DNA of 64,000 nucleotides from Helianthus annuus (taxonomy: Eukaryota; Streptophyta; Magnoliopsida; Asterales; Asteraceae). Numbering within the stretch: the stretch's first letter is position 1; each line of letters starts with the position of its first letter. Below, piece after piece: positions 11,271 through 21,827 of this stretch. A program made the position numbers and the translations under genes. The stretch lies in the NCBI RefSeq assembly GCF_002127325.2, contig NC_035443.2, forward strand, positions 146,826,915-146,890,914, written 5' to 3'. The notes beneath the pieces were generated by a model. It was given only the letters and a program-made list of their open reading frames with translations, made no database searches and was not told where the DNA came from.

Positions 11271-12887
11271 TCTAAGTAATATTCTAGACTCACTAAGACA
11301 CACTAAACTACTAACTGGCAAGTGTACCGACCGACTCTAGTAAAGCTAATGTAAGTCCAGTTATCAAACCCACGAGACTCTATCGAATTACGCTAATGAC
11401 CTTATCTAGACTGAATCTGACACTACACTTAACTATTGTTATGTTTTAGGGGGGGGGTTCTAAAAATCCTAGGAATGCAATTAAACTAAATTAACTAAAC
11501 GAATTACTTTGGACTTTCCTCAGATAGTGGAAACACTACCTAGACTGGAATCCTGATTGCTTTTAGTTATAATTTTATTTGGAAGTTGTTTACTATGGAA
11601 CCGGGATCATAAAGTTCTCACCTTTCGAGAAATCTAAAGGACTCCTAACCCTTCTCAAGAGCACGCGATGACACCCTAGAGGTTGTTTAGATTACCGGTT
11701 ATTAGACTCTTTTTCAAGACACCTAATGGATTTATGAAAGTATCCTACGAGGCTCACTCCCTGTCGAGATCTAAACCAAGGATAGACTTGTTTTCTCAAT
11801 TAGACTTGCTAGACATTAGCCAATAGGATTACTCCTAACGAAGCTCCTACCTTTCAGTTTAATGACTTAGACCTAGCAATAACCTCGCACCTTTCAGCTA
11901 TTGACGATTAGTAGAACACTTGATTTTATAAGAATACCGAATATTACTTCTAAGGTTAGTTGCGCAATTTCACCCTAAAGAGTTAAGATTTATTACGTAA
12001 TATAGACACTCGCCAAAGTCTAAAACCCTAGCACGACTCTATTATGTGATAAAGACCGTCACCAAGAATCATACGAAGCAATAATCAATATTCAAACAAT
12101 ATCAAGCATGCAAACACATCTAATCAATAGAACAAGTCGTTTACAATTCATAAATAATCCATAGAATTCATAAATCCATAATAAAAATCAAAACTTTAGC
12201 AATCATTCATCCAATCTAGGTAGTTAAACAAGTGTAGCCAATCAAATTCATAGAAAACATCAAAAACATAGTATTATCAAGAACATGAAACATGACGGCG
12301 AAAGAGAGACGAAAGTAAAGACACCCGAATGGCAAATATGCAACCAAGATGATTCCCAAGCTTCGTATCTTTAACCGGTAGCTCCACGAACTCGAAAACG
12401 CTCCAAAAGATCTCTAAAACTCGTCCAAAAGCTTGCTGATTCGTAAACGAATGTTTTAGATGTTTATATATATCCAAAACCCTAAAAATCCTTGAGATTC
12501 ACGCAACATTCTGCCGACAAAGGCCTGTGGCGGCCCGCGGCCCCTGAGGACTTATCCGTCGCGGGTGGAAGCGGCTTCATTCAACAAATTTCCTTTATTC
12601 AGCCTTGGCGGCCCGCGAAGCATCTCCTATAACCCGTCGCGGGTAGCGACAAACTCCAGAATTGACATTTTTTCGTCGTTTCAGCTTCCAAGCTTTCGTT
12701 TCTCGATCCGACACTTCATTTTGTCAAATTTAACTTGTTTTTCATCACTTTTCAGCATCTTTCTCTACTATGACCTGCCAAACACAAATATATCAAAAGT
12801 ATATACATTCTACATGGAAACGAAACTAAAACTAACTAAAATCGCATAGACTGAACAAGAAAAATAGATGTATTTTACAATACATCA
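11271..12887 (-). mobile_element. Athila-like 3' LTR, main part
   Basis: On the minus strand this LTR begins TGATGTATTG at 12887, immediately after a polypurine run. Its end is at 3947 beyond the copia insertion, giving about 1.67 kb in total. The terminal dinucleotides TG...CA fit. A TATA-like TATATATAAA and upstream GC-rich motifs are annotated separately. The matching 5' LTR is absent from the window. Confidence 0.65.
12463..12650 (-). promoter_or_regulatory. Athila-like U3: GC-motif cluster and TATA box
   Basis: Read on the minus strand, four GC-rich blocks (CTACCCGCGACGGGTTA, CGCGGGCCGCC, CACCCGCGACGGA, GGCCGCGGGCCGCC) lie between about 12650 and 12520. They are followed by a TATA-like GGATATATATAAAC at 12463-12475. 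Two block types alternate. This matches the architecture of the other LTR families in the window. Confidence 0.6.
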
Positions 12888-14090
12888 AATATCCCCACAC
12901 TTATCATTTTTTCGTCCCTGGAAAAGAATTGTGCAAACGGAATCAGAATCAAGTTAATGTTCGGGCACAAAAGCTAGTTTATTTTATTTAAATTAACACC
13001 CGTGTTAATCGCGATTGCAAGTATTTCGATCCTTTTAAACCCAAACCCGGTTCCAAGCCCTTATCATGTATATTTAATTTAAGTTCGGTCAACTCACCTA
13101 GGGTCTGACACTAGAATTAGCCGATTCACCTAGTCCCGCCTCAACCTTATAGAACAAAAGGAATAACCACTGGGCGATTTCCTAACCGTTTTATACCAAG
13201 ATCAAGAGAATTTAAAATCAAATCTTTCTTATATTTTTTTCTTTTTCTTTTTTTTTCTTTTGAGCTTTTTAGACGGTGCATACCTTATCCCAGATGCATT
13301 CCCAATCAGAGTCACCATCCATGATATGATAAGAAATTCTAACCATCTTAGCTTATAACGGCATCCCTTATACTATTATTGACGGTTTCAGCTTCACTAC
13401 CTCTCTCCTAGAAGAGAACCCACTAGTAAATCAACAATTAGGTATATTTAGCTCAAAGGAACCTAAAACCGGGCCAAGCCTACTCACACATCCCAAACTA
13501 GACACAGGCTTAATTTATTTATTCTCATATTATCATTATTTGCAACCCCAATAAAAACCAATTTGTCTATCATTTTCCGCTTTTATTTTGCAAACTTCTT
13601 TAATCGAGAGAGATTTTCAAAATTTTTCAATTTTTTTTGGATTTTTTTTTAATTTTTTAATTTTTTGTATTTATTTTATATTTTTTTATTTATGACTCGA
13701 CACGCTAAATTAACACTCTAAACTACAACTCAAATGCTCCATCCCCACACTTAAAATTTGCATTCTCCCTAATGCAAGGATGAAGACACGACTCTAACTA
13801 CCTAAAATACCAAACGAAAAAAATAAAAATTATACAAATTATACAAGTGGAACGACTTAGCTGAATATATATGTGAGACTGTCAGTATGCCAGTCATTTC
13901 CACATACGCCCTCCAATCCGAACACGCTCAGAAAACTGTTTCTAATCTCGTACATGCGAACGGAAGCGGCATCACAATATCTAACCTGTCAACAGTACAT
14001 GAACACACCAAACATAATATATAGATAATAACATGTCGAAACCATACAAAACGTACTACCAAAACCATCCCAACCCACTAGTTAAACTAT
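12888..14090 (-). other. Athila-like 3' untranslated region and polypurine tract
   Basis: The run AAGTGTGGGGATATT (minus strand, about 12888-12902) touches the LTR start and is a typical Athila/Tat polypurine tract. The rest up to the ORF is non-coding, with a T-rich, A-poor stretch at 13230-13690. Confidence 0.65.
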
Positions 14091-15446
14091 TCAAAATATT
14101 AGGTACAGACCGATAATGAGGATAAAAACATCATAAAAAGAAAATAACCACACTAAAAATACTCCATGAAAGCTCCAGCTGTTGTCTCCTAAATCATCAT
14201 CACCCCAGTCCTCTTCATCACCTCCACCAAACCCATGAGAAGGCTGCACGCCCTCCATACTACTCGGCCCCACCTAAGTCTGTTGTGGCTGCCAAGATAT
14301 CGGTGGCTGCAGATGAAGACTCTCCATAATAACCCACATGCCATCCTCTAGTCTCCTCTGACCCGCCTCGTGACTACGGCGACTCTCATCCATCAACTGC
14401 CTCACACTCCCAATATACCCATGCAACTGAACGAACCCCATCTCCATGAGGTCGTACAATGAATCAAGTGCCAATGGAACAGGCCGAGGTTGAGCTAGTG
14501 GGTATTGTCTCCCAGGTAACTCGGCCCTCTGTGGTGGCCTCTGATAACGGGTTGGAACACCCGCCTGCAATGCTGATGCCGCCTCAGTATCTGGTGGTGG
14601 CTGGACCTGTGGACCCTGCTTAATCGGCTCCCACGCGAATGGCTCTGTCAGTGTAACTATACCAGACCCCTGCAACTCCTTTAACCCTATCCAACTCGAG
14701 GCCGGCCCTTTACGCATCAACCCACCTGGATACCTATTAAATACCCCCAAACTCTCCGCTAACTTCGTCACATACGGGCCACAATAAATACCAGCTCCAG
14801 TACCTCCTCTCCATGTCCTCTTCATAGACCACGCCAATACACTCGCTACATTCGTCGGCCTATTCTCGATCATGCACATCAAACAGAACAACTCCACATG
14901 ATTCACCTTATTCTCACTAGTACCCCAACCCACCAGTGTAGCTGAAAGACTCTTATGCAAGAACCTGTGGGTCGGGTCAACAATATCGAAAGATACCAAC
15001 GCTGTAGAGAATGGCACGTAAAAAATCATGCTCCAGAGAATCTCGCTAACTCATTCTTCATCAGACTGTTCTCATGTTGTTTCACAAATATCCCACGTAA
15101 ACTTGCCGCGAACGCCTCCGTCTCAACTTCCTCTTGCGTATAAAACTGTGTCGCCACTTCAAACTGCGGAATTGTCATCTCATGAACCTGCCTACCCAAG
15201 CTAAAAGACACTACATTAGGCTGCGCGTAATTTCCTTGCTTGTATTGAAAAGTCGCGTGGAATTCTAACGTAAGCTCCTTATATTGCAAAGCATCGCAAT
15301 CTAGTGCTAATCGGAACTTAGAACCCATAAACTGCTTGATTCTCTCTCTTTGTCCCAACCTATCCAACAACTCCCAATCGATTCTCTTAAACAGTAGCAA
15401 ATTTACTTTAATCGGTTCCTCTAAATGCCCATACTCGTCCGTATCA
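14091..15446 (-). pseudogene. Athila ORF-1-family-like protein, broken and 5' truncated
   Basis: Reading down from 15446, the frame gives DVDTDEYGHLEEPIKVNLL and continues through KRIDWELLDRLGQRERIKQF, ELTLEFHATFQYKQGNYAQP and QVHEMTIPQFEVATQFY. The FHATFQY and QFEVATQFYTQEE stretches are characteristic of the Athila ORF-1 family as I know it. Near 15036 an extra TC dinucleotide shifts the frame; on the other side the text continues through MIFYVPFSTALVSFDIVDPT to SWQPQQT. A stop at 14274-14276 is followed in the same frame by VGPSSMEGVQPSHGFGGGDE and a hydrophobic C-terminus. The ORF is cut at 15446 by direct repeat copy B. No pol domain remains. Whether it is gag-like or env-like in its parent element I cannot decide. 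Confidence 0.7.
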
Positions 15447-16339
15447 ACATCTCTTACTTGTTGATGGTACTCTTGTTGTTTTCACGTAAACACAATTCTC
15501 TTTTACTTTCGATTAGATGGGAACCCATTACCTGGGCAGATTCTAGGGTGTTTTGGGGATTCCTAGGAACCCCCTCTGTTCGAAAAAATGAAAAAATTAG
15601 TGGATACCTTGTATAATTTGAAAAAAATTATTGAAAATTGATGAAAATCTACCAAAAGAAATCTGCATAAAAAAGTTTCTAAATTCACCACTAACCCATT
15701 ACTTGTTTTACGTGTCATTTGTTGCCCATTTTTTTGCCTAACGTAGAAATCAGCTTTATATTTACATCCATGTTTGGTCAAACCCTTACATAGATTTAAA
15801 GTTATTAAGTGCATTTATACCCAATGCATGTGGGTTAGTGACTTGGTATTATGGTATACATCCTTAGTAGATTACAGGGCCGGCCCTAAGAATTCATGTA
15901 CCTTGTTCGAGCTTGAAAAAACGTGTCCTTAGGCCTTAATGAATTTGGGTATTTGACTCACTAAATCTAAACCTAATGCCAATGGGCTAATAACTAATCT
16001 AAACAATAAAAATAGTTTTGTAAATGGGCATATGTTGGTGTTTGTATGGGTATACCCTATTAGTTTATTTTTTATACATATACATATCGGATTTTTTTTA
16101 AAAAAAATATAACGTGTCATTCGAAATATCAAGCCCTGTCCGGTGGTCCTCCCTAGTTGACTATAAGTTAGTCAAGTTAGAAATGATTCAGTACAACTAC
16201 TGACTTTTTGACAAAGTGTGCGCTCACGCTAACCCTATAGTTATAAGGCCGGTTCACCCTAGCAATGCCCTCAACAATCACGTCATATATTTTACAGCAC
16301 TTTGATCAAATCAAAGAGATGATTGATCGACAAAGTCTC
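15447..16339. repeat. Direct repeat copy B, left part
   Basis: This part is similar to 2391-3030 of copy A. It begins at the shared ATCTCTTACTTGTTGATGG-type start directly against the truncated Athila ORF. It is split by a hAT-like insertion (about 15875-16155) and then by E1 at 16340; it resumes at 39141. Confidence 0.8.
15875..16155. mobile_element. Probable hAT-type MITE
   Basis: The sequence is absent at the equivalent place in copy A (near 2838). It begins CAGGGCCGGCCCTAAG, a start common to hAT-type miniature elements. The right end is unclear: a GCCCTG occurs at about 16133-16138 but no exact 8-bp target duplication was found, so the right border is approximate. Confidence 0.45.
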
Positions 16340-16374
16340 TGTCAAATGGTATGATTGTTCCACACAACACAAAG

Positions 16375-16548
16375 CTGTGGCGGAACTAGACCTTCAACTC
16401 AGAGGTATCCCAAAATTTTTTAGGGGTGTCCTCGTACTTGTTCAGGGGTGTCCTGTGTATAAAAATCGGAAAAAAAAAATTTACACTACTCGTAAAAACT
16501 TGAGCCGTAGCCCGGGCTACGCCCATTTACACTACAGGTCCGCCCCTG
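16375..16548. mobile_element. 174-bp hAT-type MITE
   Basis: It is flanked by a perfect 8-bp duplication ACACAAAG (16367-16374, 16549-16556), and the empty site is seen in the other E1 LTR (about 21365-21372). The ends CTGTGGCGGAAC and GGTCCGCCCCTG are imperfect inverted repeats. An 8-bp target and a CAGNGGCGGA-type end fit the hAT superfamily. Confidence 0.9.
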
Positions 16549-16692
16549 ACACAAAGAAACAACACAAGAGAAGCGAAAAAACGTGATGTAAAACTTTATT
16601 ATTTAACCCAAAACAAAAACACCCCCCAAACCCTAGATCTCGCAATTTATGAGACCTGTAAACTTACAAAGAATAAAAAAAAACAATACCTA

Positions 16693-16863
16693 GATGATCA
16701 TCGACTGATGATCATCAACAACATGAAGAACATCCTCTCTACAGCCGAGAGCACCAATCTGAACAGAATAAACTCTCACATAGACGAGAGTGACAACTGA
16801 ACGAAAAAATCTCTCAAACAGGAGAGAGCAACACTAACCGATCTTCAAACAATACGAAAGATC
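16693..16863. repeat. Hairpin cluster in the E1 LTR
   Basis: Inverted repeats: GATGATCATC at 16693-16702 and 16707-16716; CTCTC 16735-16739 with GAGAG 16747-16751; ACTCTC 16772-16777 with GAGAGT 16786-16791; TCTCTC 16810-16815 with GAGAGA 16822-16827; GATCTT 16840-16845 with AAGATC 16858-16863. The other E1 LTR lacks the whole block. Confidence 0.75.
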
Positions 16864-17288
16864 ATCAAACAATACAGGTTTACAAGTAATTAATAGAACC
16901 CTCAAATCGCCAGAGATTCTTGAGAGAACGTGAAGATGAAGTCTGGGAATTGGGAAAAGTAACGATCTGCTGCAGAACACCTTTTTTATAAATGTCTTGA
17001 CTAAAGAATTTACACTTAGACCCATAAGATACACAGAAGATGATCGCGGTCCTTCCAAAGTTTCATACTACCCCCTTAGACTTCTAACAGCTTTGCACCT
17101 GTTATAACAAACTTACAAACAAACCACCAACTGACCTGGGCCCATTCTCATAACAAGCCCAACTCATATAACAAACCCAAAGACAATATGAGCCCAAATA
17201 TGTATAAATGTAATATAGCAGATAAGGTCCCATGAATAAACATAACCAACAAATGTATAGTATATGAATTAATCATATATTTCCAACA

Positions 17289-17299
17289 TGCCCCCATCA
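17289..17299 (-). promoter_or_regulatory. E1 polypurine tract
   Basis: On the minus strand TGATGGGGGCA lies directly before the LTR start TGTTGGAAATA. Confidence 0.75.
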
Positions 17300-17416
17300 T
17301 TCATATACTATACACGTTAATCATTTCCAACTAATTGCACATAACAACATACACCTCACAACTCAAATCGTTAGCAATTTTAGAAACAATCTTAACAGAA
17401 CTAATAACAGCACAGA

Positions 17417-19803
17417 CAATTTTTTCTCAAAAAATTGATCTATTTTACATGTTAAGACTCTTCAAGAAAGACAAGATTCAATGAAACAAATATGGCACTT
17501 TTACTAGATTTTAACAAGCAAACTACAGTTAACACCAAGTATATACCAAAACCATACAATGCTATAAACAACCCTAGCCATTTGCAACAGAGCCATATAC
17601 ACAACAACATAGTGAAACAAATCAAAAATAGGATTTCTATATCTAAAATCCTCACTCTGACAAATTACAAGACAGGACAAGACATGAGATTCCTTGAAGT
17701 AACACAACCACCAACAACTAATCAAAGAACTCTCTAAAACAAACAGTCAACACAACAGATAAACTATTATGACAAAAAACACCAGACAACAACGATAGCC
17801 AACACGTTTCTGACAAAATACACAACCAGAAACACCTCTTACACAAGAGGAAAATACAAGGCTAACATCACACACATTCAAGAACCAAGACTATAAGACA
17901 CAGCCAAACAAATCCTGGTTAAACACAGAATTACACAATTTGAAACCAGAACAATATATCTCACACGAGACAACATAACTCGGAACAAAGACTGAAAACA
18001 ACAAATCATACGATTCTAAGAATTCAGAACCGAGTCCAAAAAACAATACATGTGAAGAACTCAAAGATAATTTGTATAAAGCAAAAAACTTTTTACAACT
18101 CCAATACAAATACAAAATCACAAGAGCCATACCAAATGCATAACACTATCAGATACACATCTGACAAACATAAAGTCACACGACTTTCACAACTAAGACA
18201 GTACATACAAACATGAGCATCAAACATGGAATAACAAAATCCCAAACAACTATCAGATACAATACTAATAGTACAAAAAATGAAGAACCACATGGTTCTA
18301 TCATAATTCAAGAAACGTATCTGATAAAAACAAAGAGTTATAAACCTCTATACACCTCAGAACGATGTTTGAAAACTTGAATCACATGTTTCAAGACCAT
18401 AAAAAGTCACACGACTTTTAAAAAAAAAACAGAACCAAGTCTGAAACTTTGGAATCACACGATCCAAAAAACAGTTATGGCAAAACTTAGAATCGCACAA
18501 TTCTACGTCACATAACAAATTTACAGCTAAAACCCCCTTAGGTGAATAAAAACAGATAACTTTTTCAACTAGAAAACAAACATCTCACCTACCAAAGAGA
18601 TAAACAAGGCTGTAAAACATATCCAAGAACAATCTTGAGACAACACAACTGGTTAGAAACACTCGAACCACATGGTTCACCTAACAATACAACAAGAGAC
18701 AATAACTCTTAGACAAGATAGAACATAATTCAAGAAAAAATCTTGAACCAATACACCGAACCACATGATTCAACAATCAGAAAGAAACCTTTCAAACTAA
18801 ACAACGTATGAGTTGGTAAACAATTTTTTACTTAGACAACATCCTCTATCATGATAATCAAGCGACCAGACATACGTGCAAAATACAGTAGACATGGTTC
18901 TTATAACACACAATTTTGAGATCCTGGATAACCCTTGAAATTTAAAACCAAAACTCTGTTATAAACCTTTTATAGTATTTAAAAAACAAAGTTCCATTCA
19001 ACAATTTTAATAGTCATATAATGACATATTTTTAAACCACCTCTATACAAGAAACCACATAGACACAGATGAAAATCACACACAACTCATGTATCAAACA
19101 TACATTTTTTTCAAAAAACTTTTGAGCAAACAAACAACTCAAGAATCTTTCCTTTACACATATCATCATGTAAACAAAACAACAAACTGTAAAACTAAGT
19201 CAACAACCAATGACGAACAAACAATAGACACACACACAATATCTAACACATAGACAAACAGAATCAACCAATAAACCAGCCAAGAAACAAAAAACACAAA
19301 TAGACAAAAAACCTAGATGTAAAATCCTAAAGCGAAGCTGTATCAGTTTCCAGATTCCAGGTTCATCACTTATAGTGCCTGGACAGGTCTTAATACAGGA
19401 GCCACAATCTAAGACACAAAATAGTCACGTAATCAACAATAACAAATAAACAACAATGCCGGTCCTCACTACCCCAACTTCAACTAACCAACAACAACAA
19501 AAATTAAAAACAGTGACGAGACAGGAAAGATCTTACAGAGGGTGCGTATAATATCAACAGAGATCACAACTGTAGTTTTCAAGAACTACAAAAAACTAGC
19601 CAAGTCACAGCAAAATATCCCTCGTTGGTTTGCCCTAAAACCTTCAAGGGTTTTAGAGACCAACACAGGTCTTCAATAAGCAATTGATAGAAGAACTCCT
19701 TCTTCAGCCCCGAACTGATGTTACAAGACTTTGCAGATCTTGCAGTATCCAAAACACCAAATAGATTGCGTCACACAAAATCCAAACAGATCTTACAAGA
19801 TCT
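17417..19803. repeat. Array of small hairpins inside E1
   Basis: Many perfect or near-perfect inverted repeats, stems 4-9 bp, follow each other through this stretch. Stem sequences differ but loops repeat. Loop ACAC: 17835-17850 (CCTCTT), 17959-17970, 18049-type weak sites, 18149-18164 (TCAGAT), 18172-18187 (AAAGTC), 18402-18419 (AAAAGTC), 18448-18468. Loop ACAT: 18284-18299 (AGAACC), 18376-18395 (one mismatch), 18665-18678 (GAACC). Loop ACAA: 18624-18637. Loop TTCAAG: 19571-19590 (TGTAGTT), 19635-19656 (CTAAAACC). Others: 17417-17437, 17806-17833, 18729-18747, 19089-19105, 19153-19174, 19690-19705, 19788-19803. Matching arms with a shared loop suggest folded RNA or cruciform DNA. Confidence 0.75.
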
Positions 19804-19809
19804 ATACCT

Positions 19810-21320
19810 GCAATCACTAAAAAAATCAAAACAGACGAGAAGAAGAAAATAAACAACTTGGAAACAGAACAAGACAACCACGGAAGTTCAATACAGTATA
19901 CTATATCAGTCCCAAACACATGAAGAATTAATAAGAATCAACAATCTTGTACAACTGAAGTTCAAGATCCGACCCATTTCACCAATTAATACCAAACCCT
20001 AACACTTAGAAACGCAACTGAAACAGAACGATATACATAAATAAATCTGATCAAAACAAACTGGAAGTCTCAACAAAAAACTTATAGCTCATACAACTTG
20101 ATCTAACAAATAAACAAGACCAAATATGCTCAATCCCTATAACAGATCCGAGCAAGACAGCAGAACACTCATGAGAAAAAACCCTAATGGAAGATGCTAC
20201 TAGACATCGACCTTCTATTTTGTTCTTTATAATCAACACAAGACATCTGGATGCCCTTCACTACAGTCATAGTTTACAAGAATAACAATCATAAATCAGC
20301 AAGATATAGACTCGCCAAATATAGCAGCAAGGAAGATGGGCACCAAAAAAAACTTTCGATCTAAGATGCAAAGATTGTGGTTGAACTCCATACCAACCAG
20401 AACCAAGGTAATCAAAATGTTAGGGTTTCAATAACCCCTCAATACACAATTATTCACACTTTCAAACTAGAAAACTCACATACAAAAAAACTCATATTCT
20501 AACCAACTAAAACAAAGTGTCATCACTTTTCACAAATAAACTTAAGACCTGAGAAATACACATTATAAAATAAACAACCATTACTGAATCAGAATATCAT
20601 GCACAAGCATACACAAAATTCAGGGTGTGATACTCCCTATCAACTATACAGGCTCATCCAACTCGGTCACTGAAAGCCGAAACAAAATACAATCGTGTGA
20701 CATAAAAATATAAAAGAGAAAGGATAAAGAAAACTTATAGAACCCCAGCAGTGATAAAAGTTCGGGAAACTTACAGTGAGTTATAGAAAAATTTTAATAC
20801 CGAGAACACAAAGAACTTTCACAACGGGTTCTGATGTCTCCACGAAGCCCAATCCAAATAGTGCCAGATCCCTTGACTTAGGGTTCCAGTTGGAATACGC
20901 CACCAAGTCAACAGAGAATAGACCAAAGTCAATCTTTGATCGAGAAAACCCTAACAAAACAGATAATAACTAAGAACCAAATCTTATCGGAAAAACACTC
21001 CAAATCCAAACATTCTTGAATCTACCAAGGGTTCCAGAACACTCTAATTCCACGAATGAAAGGTGTAAGAATTTGAAGACGACTAAACATACCACACCAA
21101 CTCGTATCCTTCACTTAGTGATATGAGTTCTTCAATATTCTCCAAACCAAAAAATTGGGCAGACCCTAGAAATTGATATACTGAAAATAACCAGCGGAAA
21201 AATGAACCACAAGATGGACAGATAAACAACCGAACTTAATAAATACACCACAGAACCCTAGAATCGACTAAAAACAGAAGATCTGTAGACAAACTAACAA
21301 CCATATAAATGATTACCGAG
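19810..21320 (-). other. Rest of the E1 interior
   Basis: AC-rich on the plus strand. Short ORFs on both strands have no domain and no consistent coding character. The inverted repeats become sparse. Nothing else was recognised. Confidence 0.6.
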
Positions 21321-21337
21321 CCATAGCTTTGATACCA
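21321..21337 (-). promoter_or_regulatory. E1 primer binding site
   Basis: On the minus strand TGGTATCAAAGCTATGG follows the LTR end TTTGACA directly. It is the common variant of the initiator tRNA-Met primer site in plant LTR elements. Confidence 0.85.
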
Positions 21338-21827
21338 TGTCAAATGGTATGATTGTTCCACACAACACAAAGAAACAACACAAGAGAAGCGACAAAACGT
21401 GGTTTAAAACTTTATTATTTAACCCAAACCAAAGACACCCCCCAAACCCTAGATCTCACAATTGTTGAGAGAACGTGAAGATGAAATCTGGGAATTGGGA
21501 AAAGTAACGATCTGCTGCAGAACACCTTTTTTTATAAATGTCTTGACTAAAGAATTTACACTTAGACCCATAAGATAAACAGAAGATAATCGCGGTCCTT
21601 CGAAAGTTTCATATTACCCCCTAGACTTCTAACAGCTTTGCACCTGTTATAACAAACTTACAAACAAACCACCAACTGACCTGGGCCCATTCTCATAACA
21701 AGCCCAACTCATATAACAAACCCAAAGATAATATGAGCCCAAATATGTATAAATGTAATATAGCAGATAAGGTCCCATGAATAAACATAACCAACAAATA
21801 TATAGTATATGAATTAATTATATATTT
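21338..21827 (-). repeat. E1 5' LTR (element sense), main part
   Basis: It pairs with 16340-17288 but is about 263 bp shorter. It was split by the Tekay element: its last bases are at 39135-39140, with TATTT duplicated at 21823-21827 and 39130-39134. Confidence 0.85.

Larger units (their letters stand above)
16340..17288 (-). repeat. E1 3' LTR (element sense)
   Basis: The plus-strand sequence starts TGTCAAATGG and ends ATTTCCAACA. Apart from the 182-bp MITE insertion it has about 263 bp (about 16649-16919) missing from the other E1 LTR. Those extra bases hold five small hairpins of the E1 type. Confidence 0.85.

Noticed and set aside
17452..20239. Several 60-80 codon ORFs in E1
   Set aside because: No domain, both strands, and disrupted by the hairpin array; expected by chance in AC-rich sequence.
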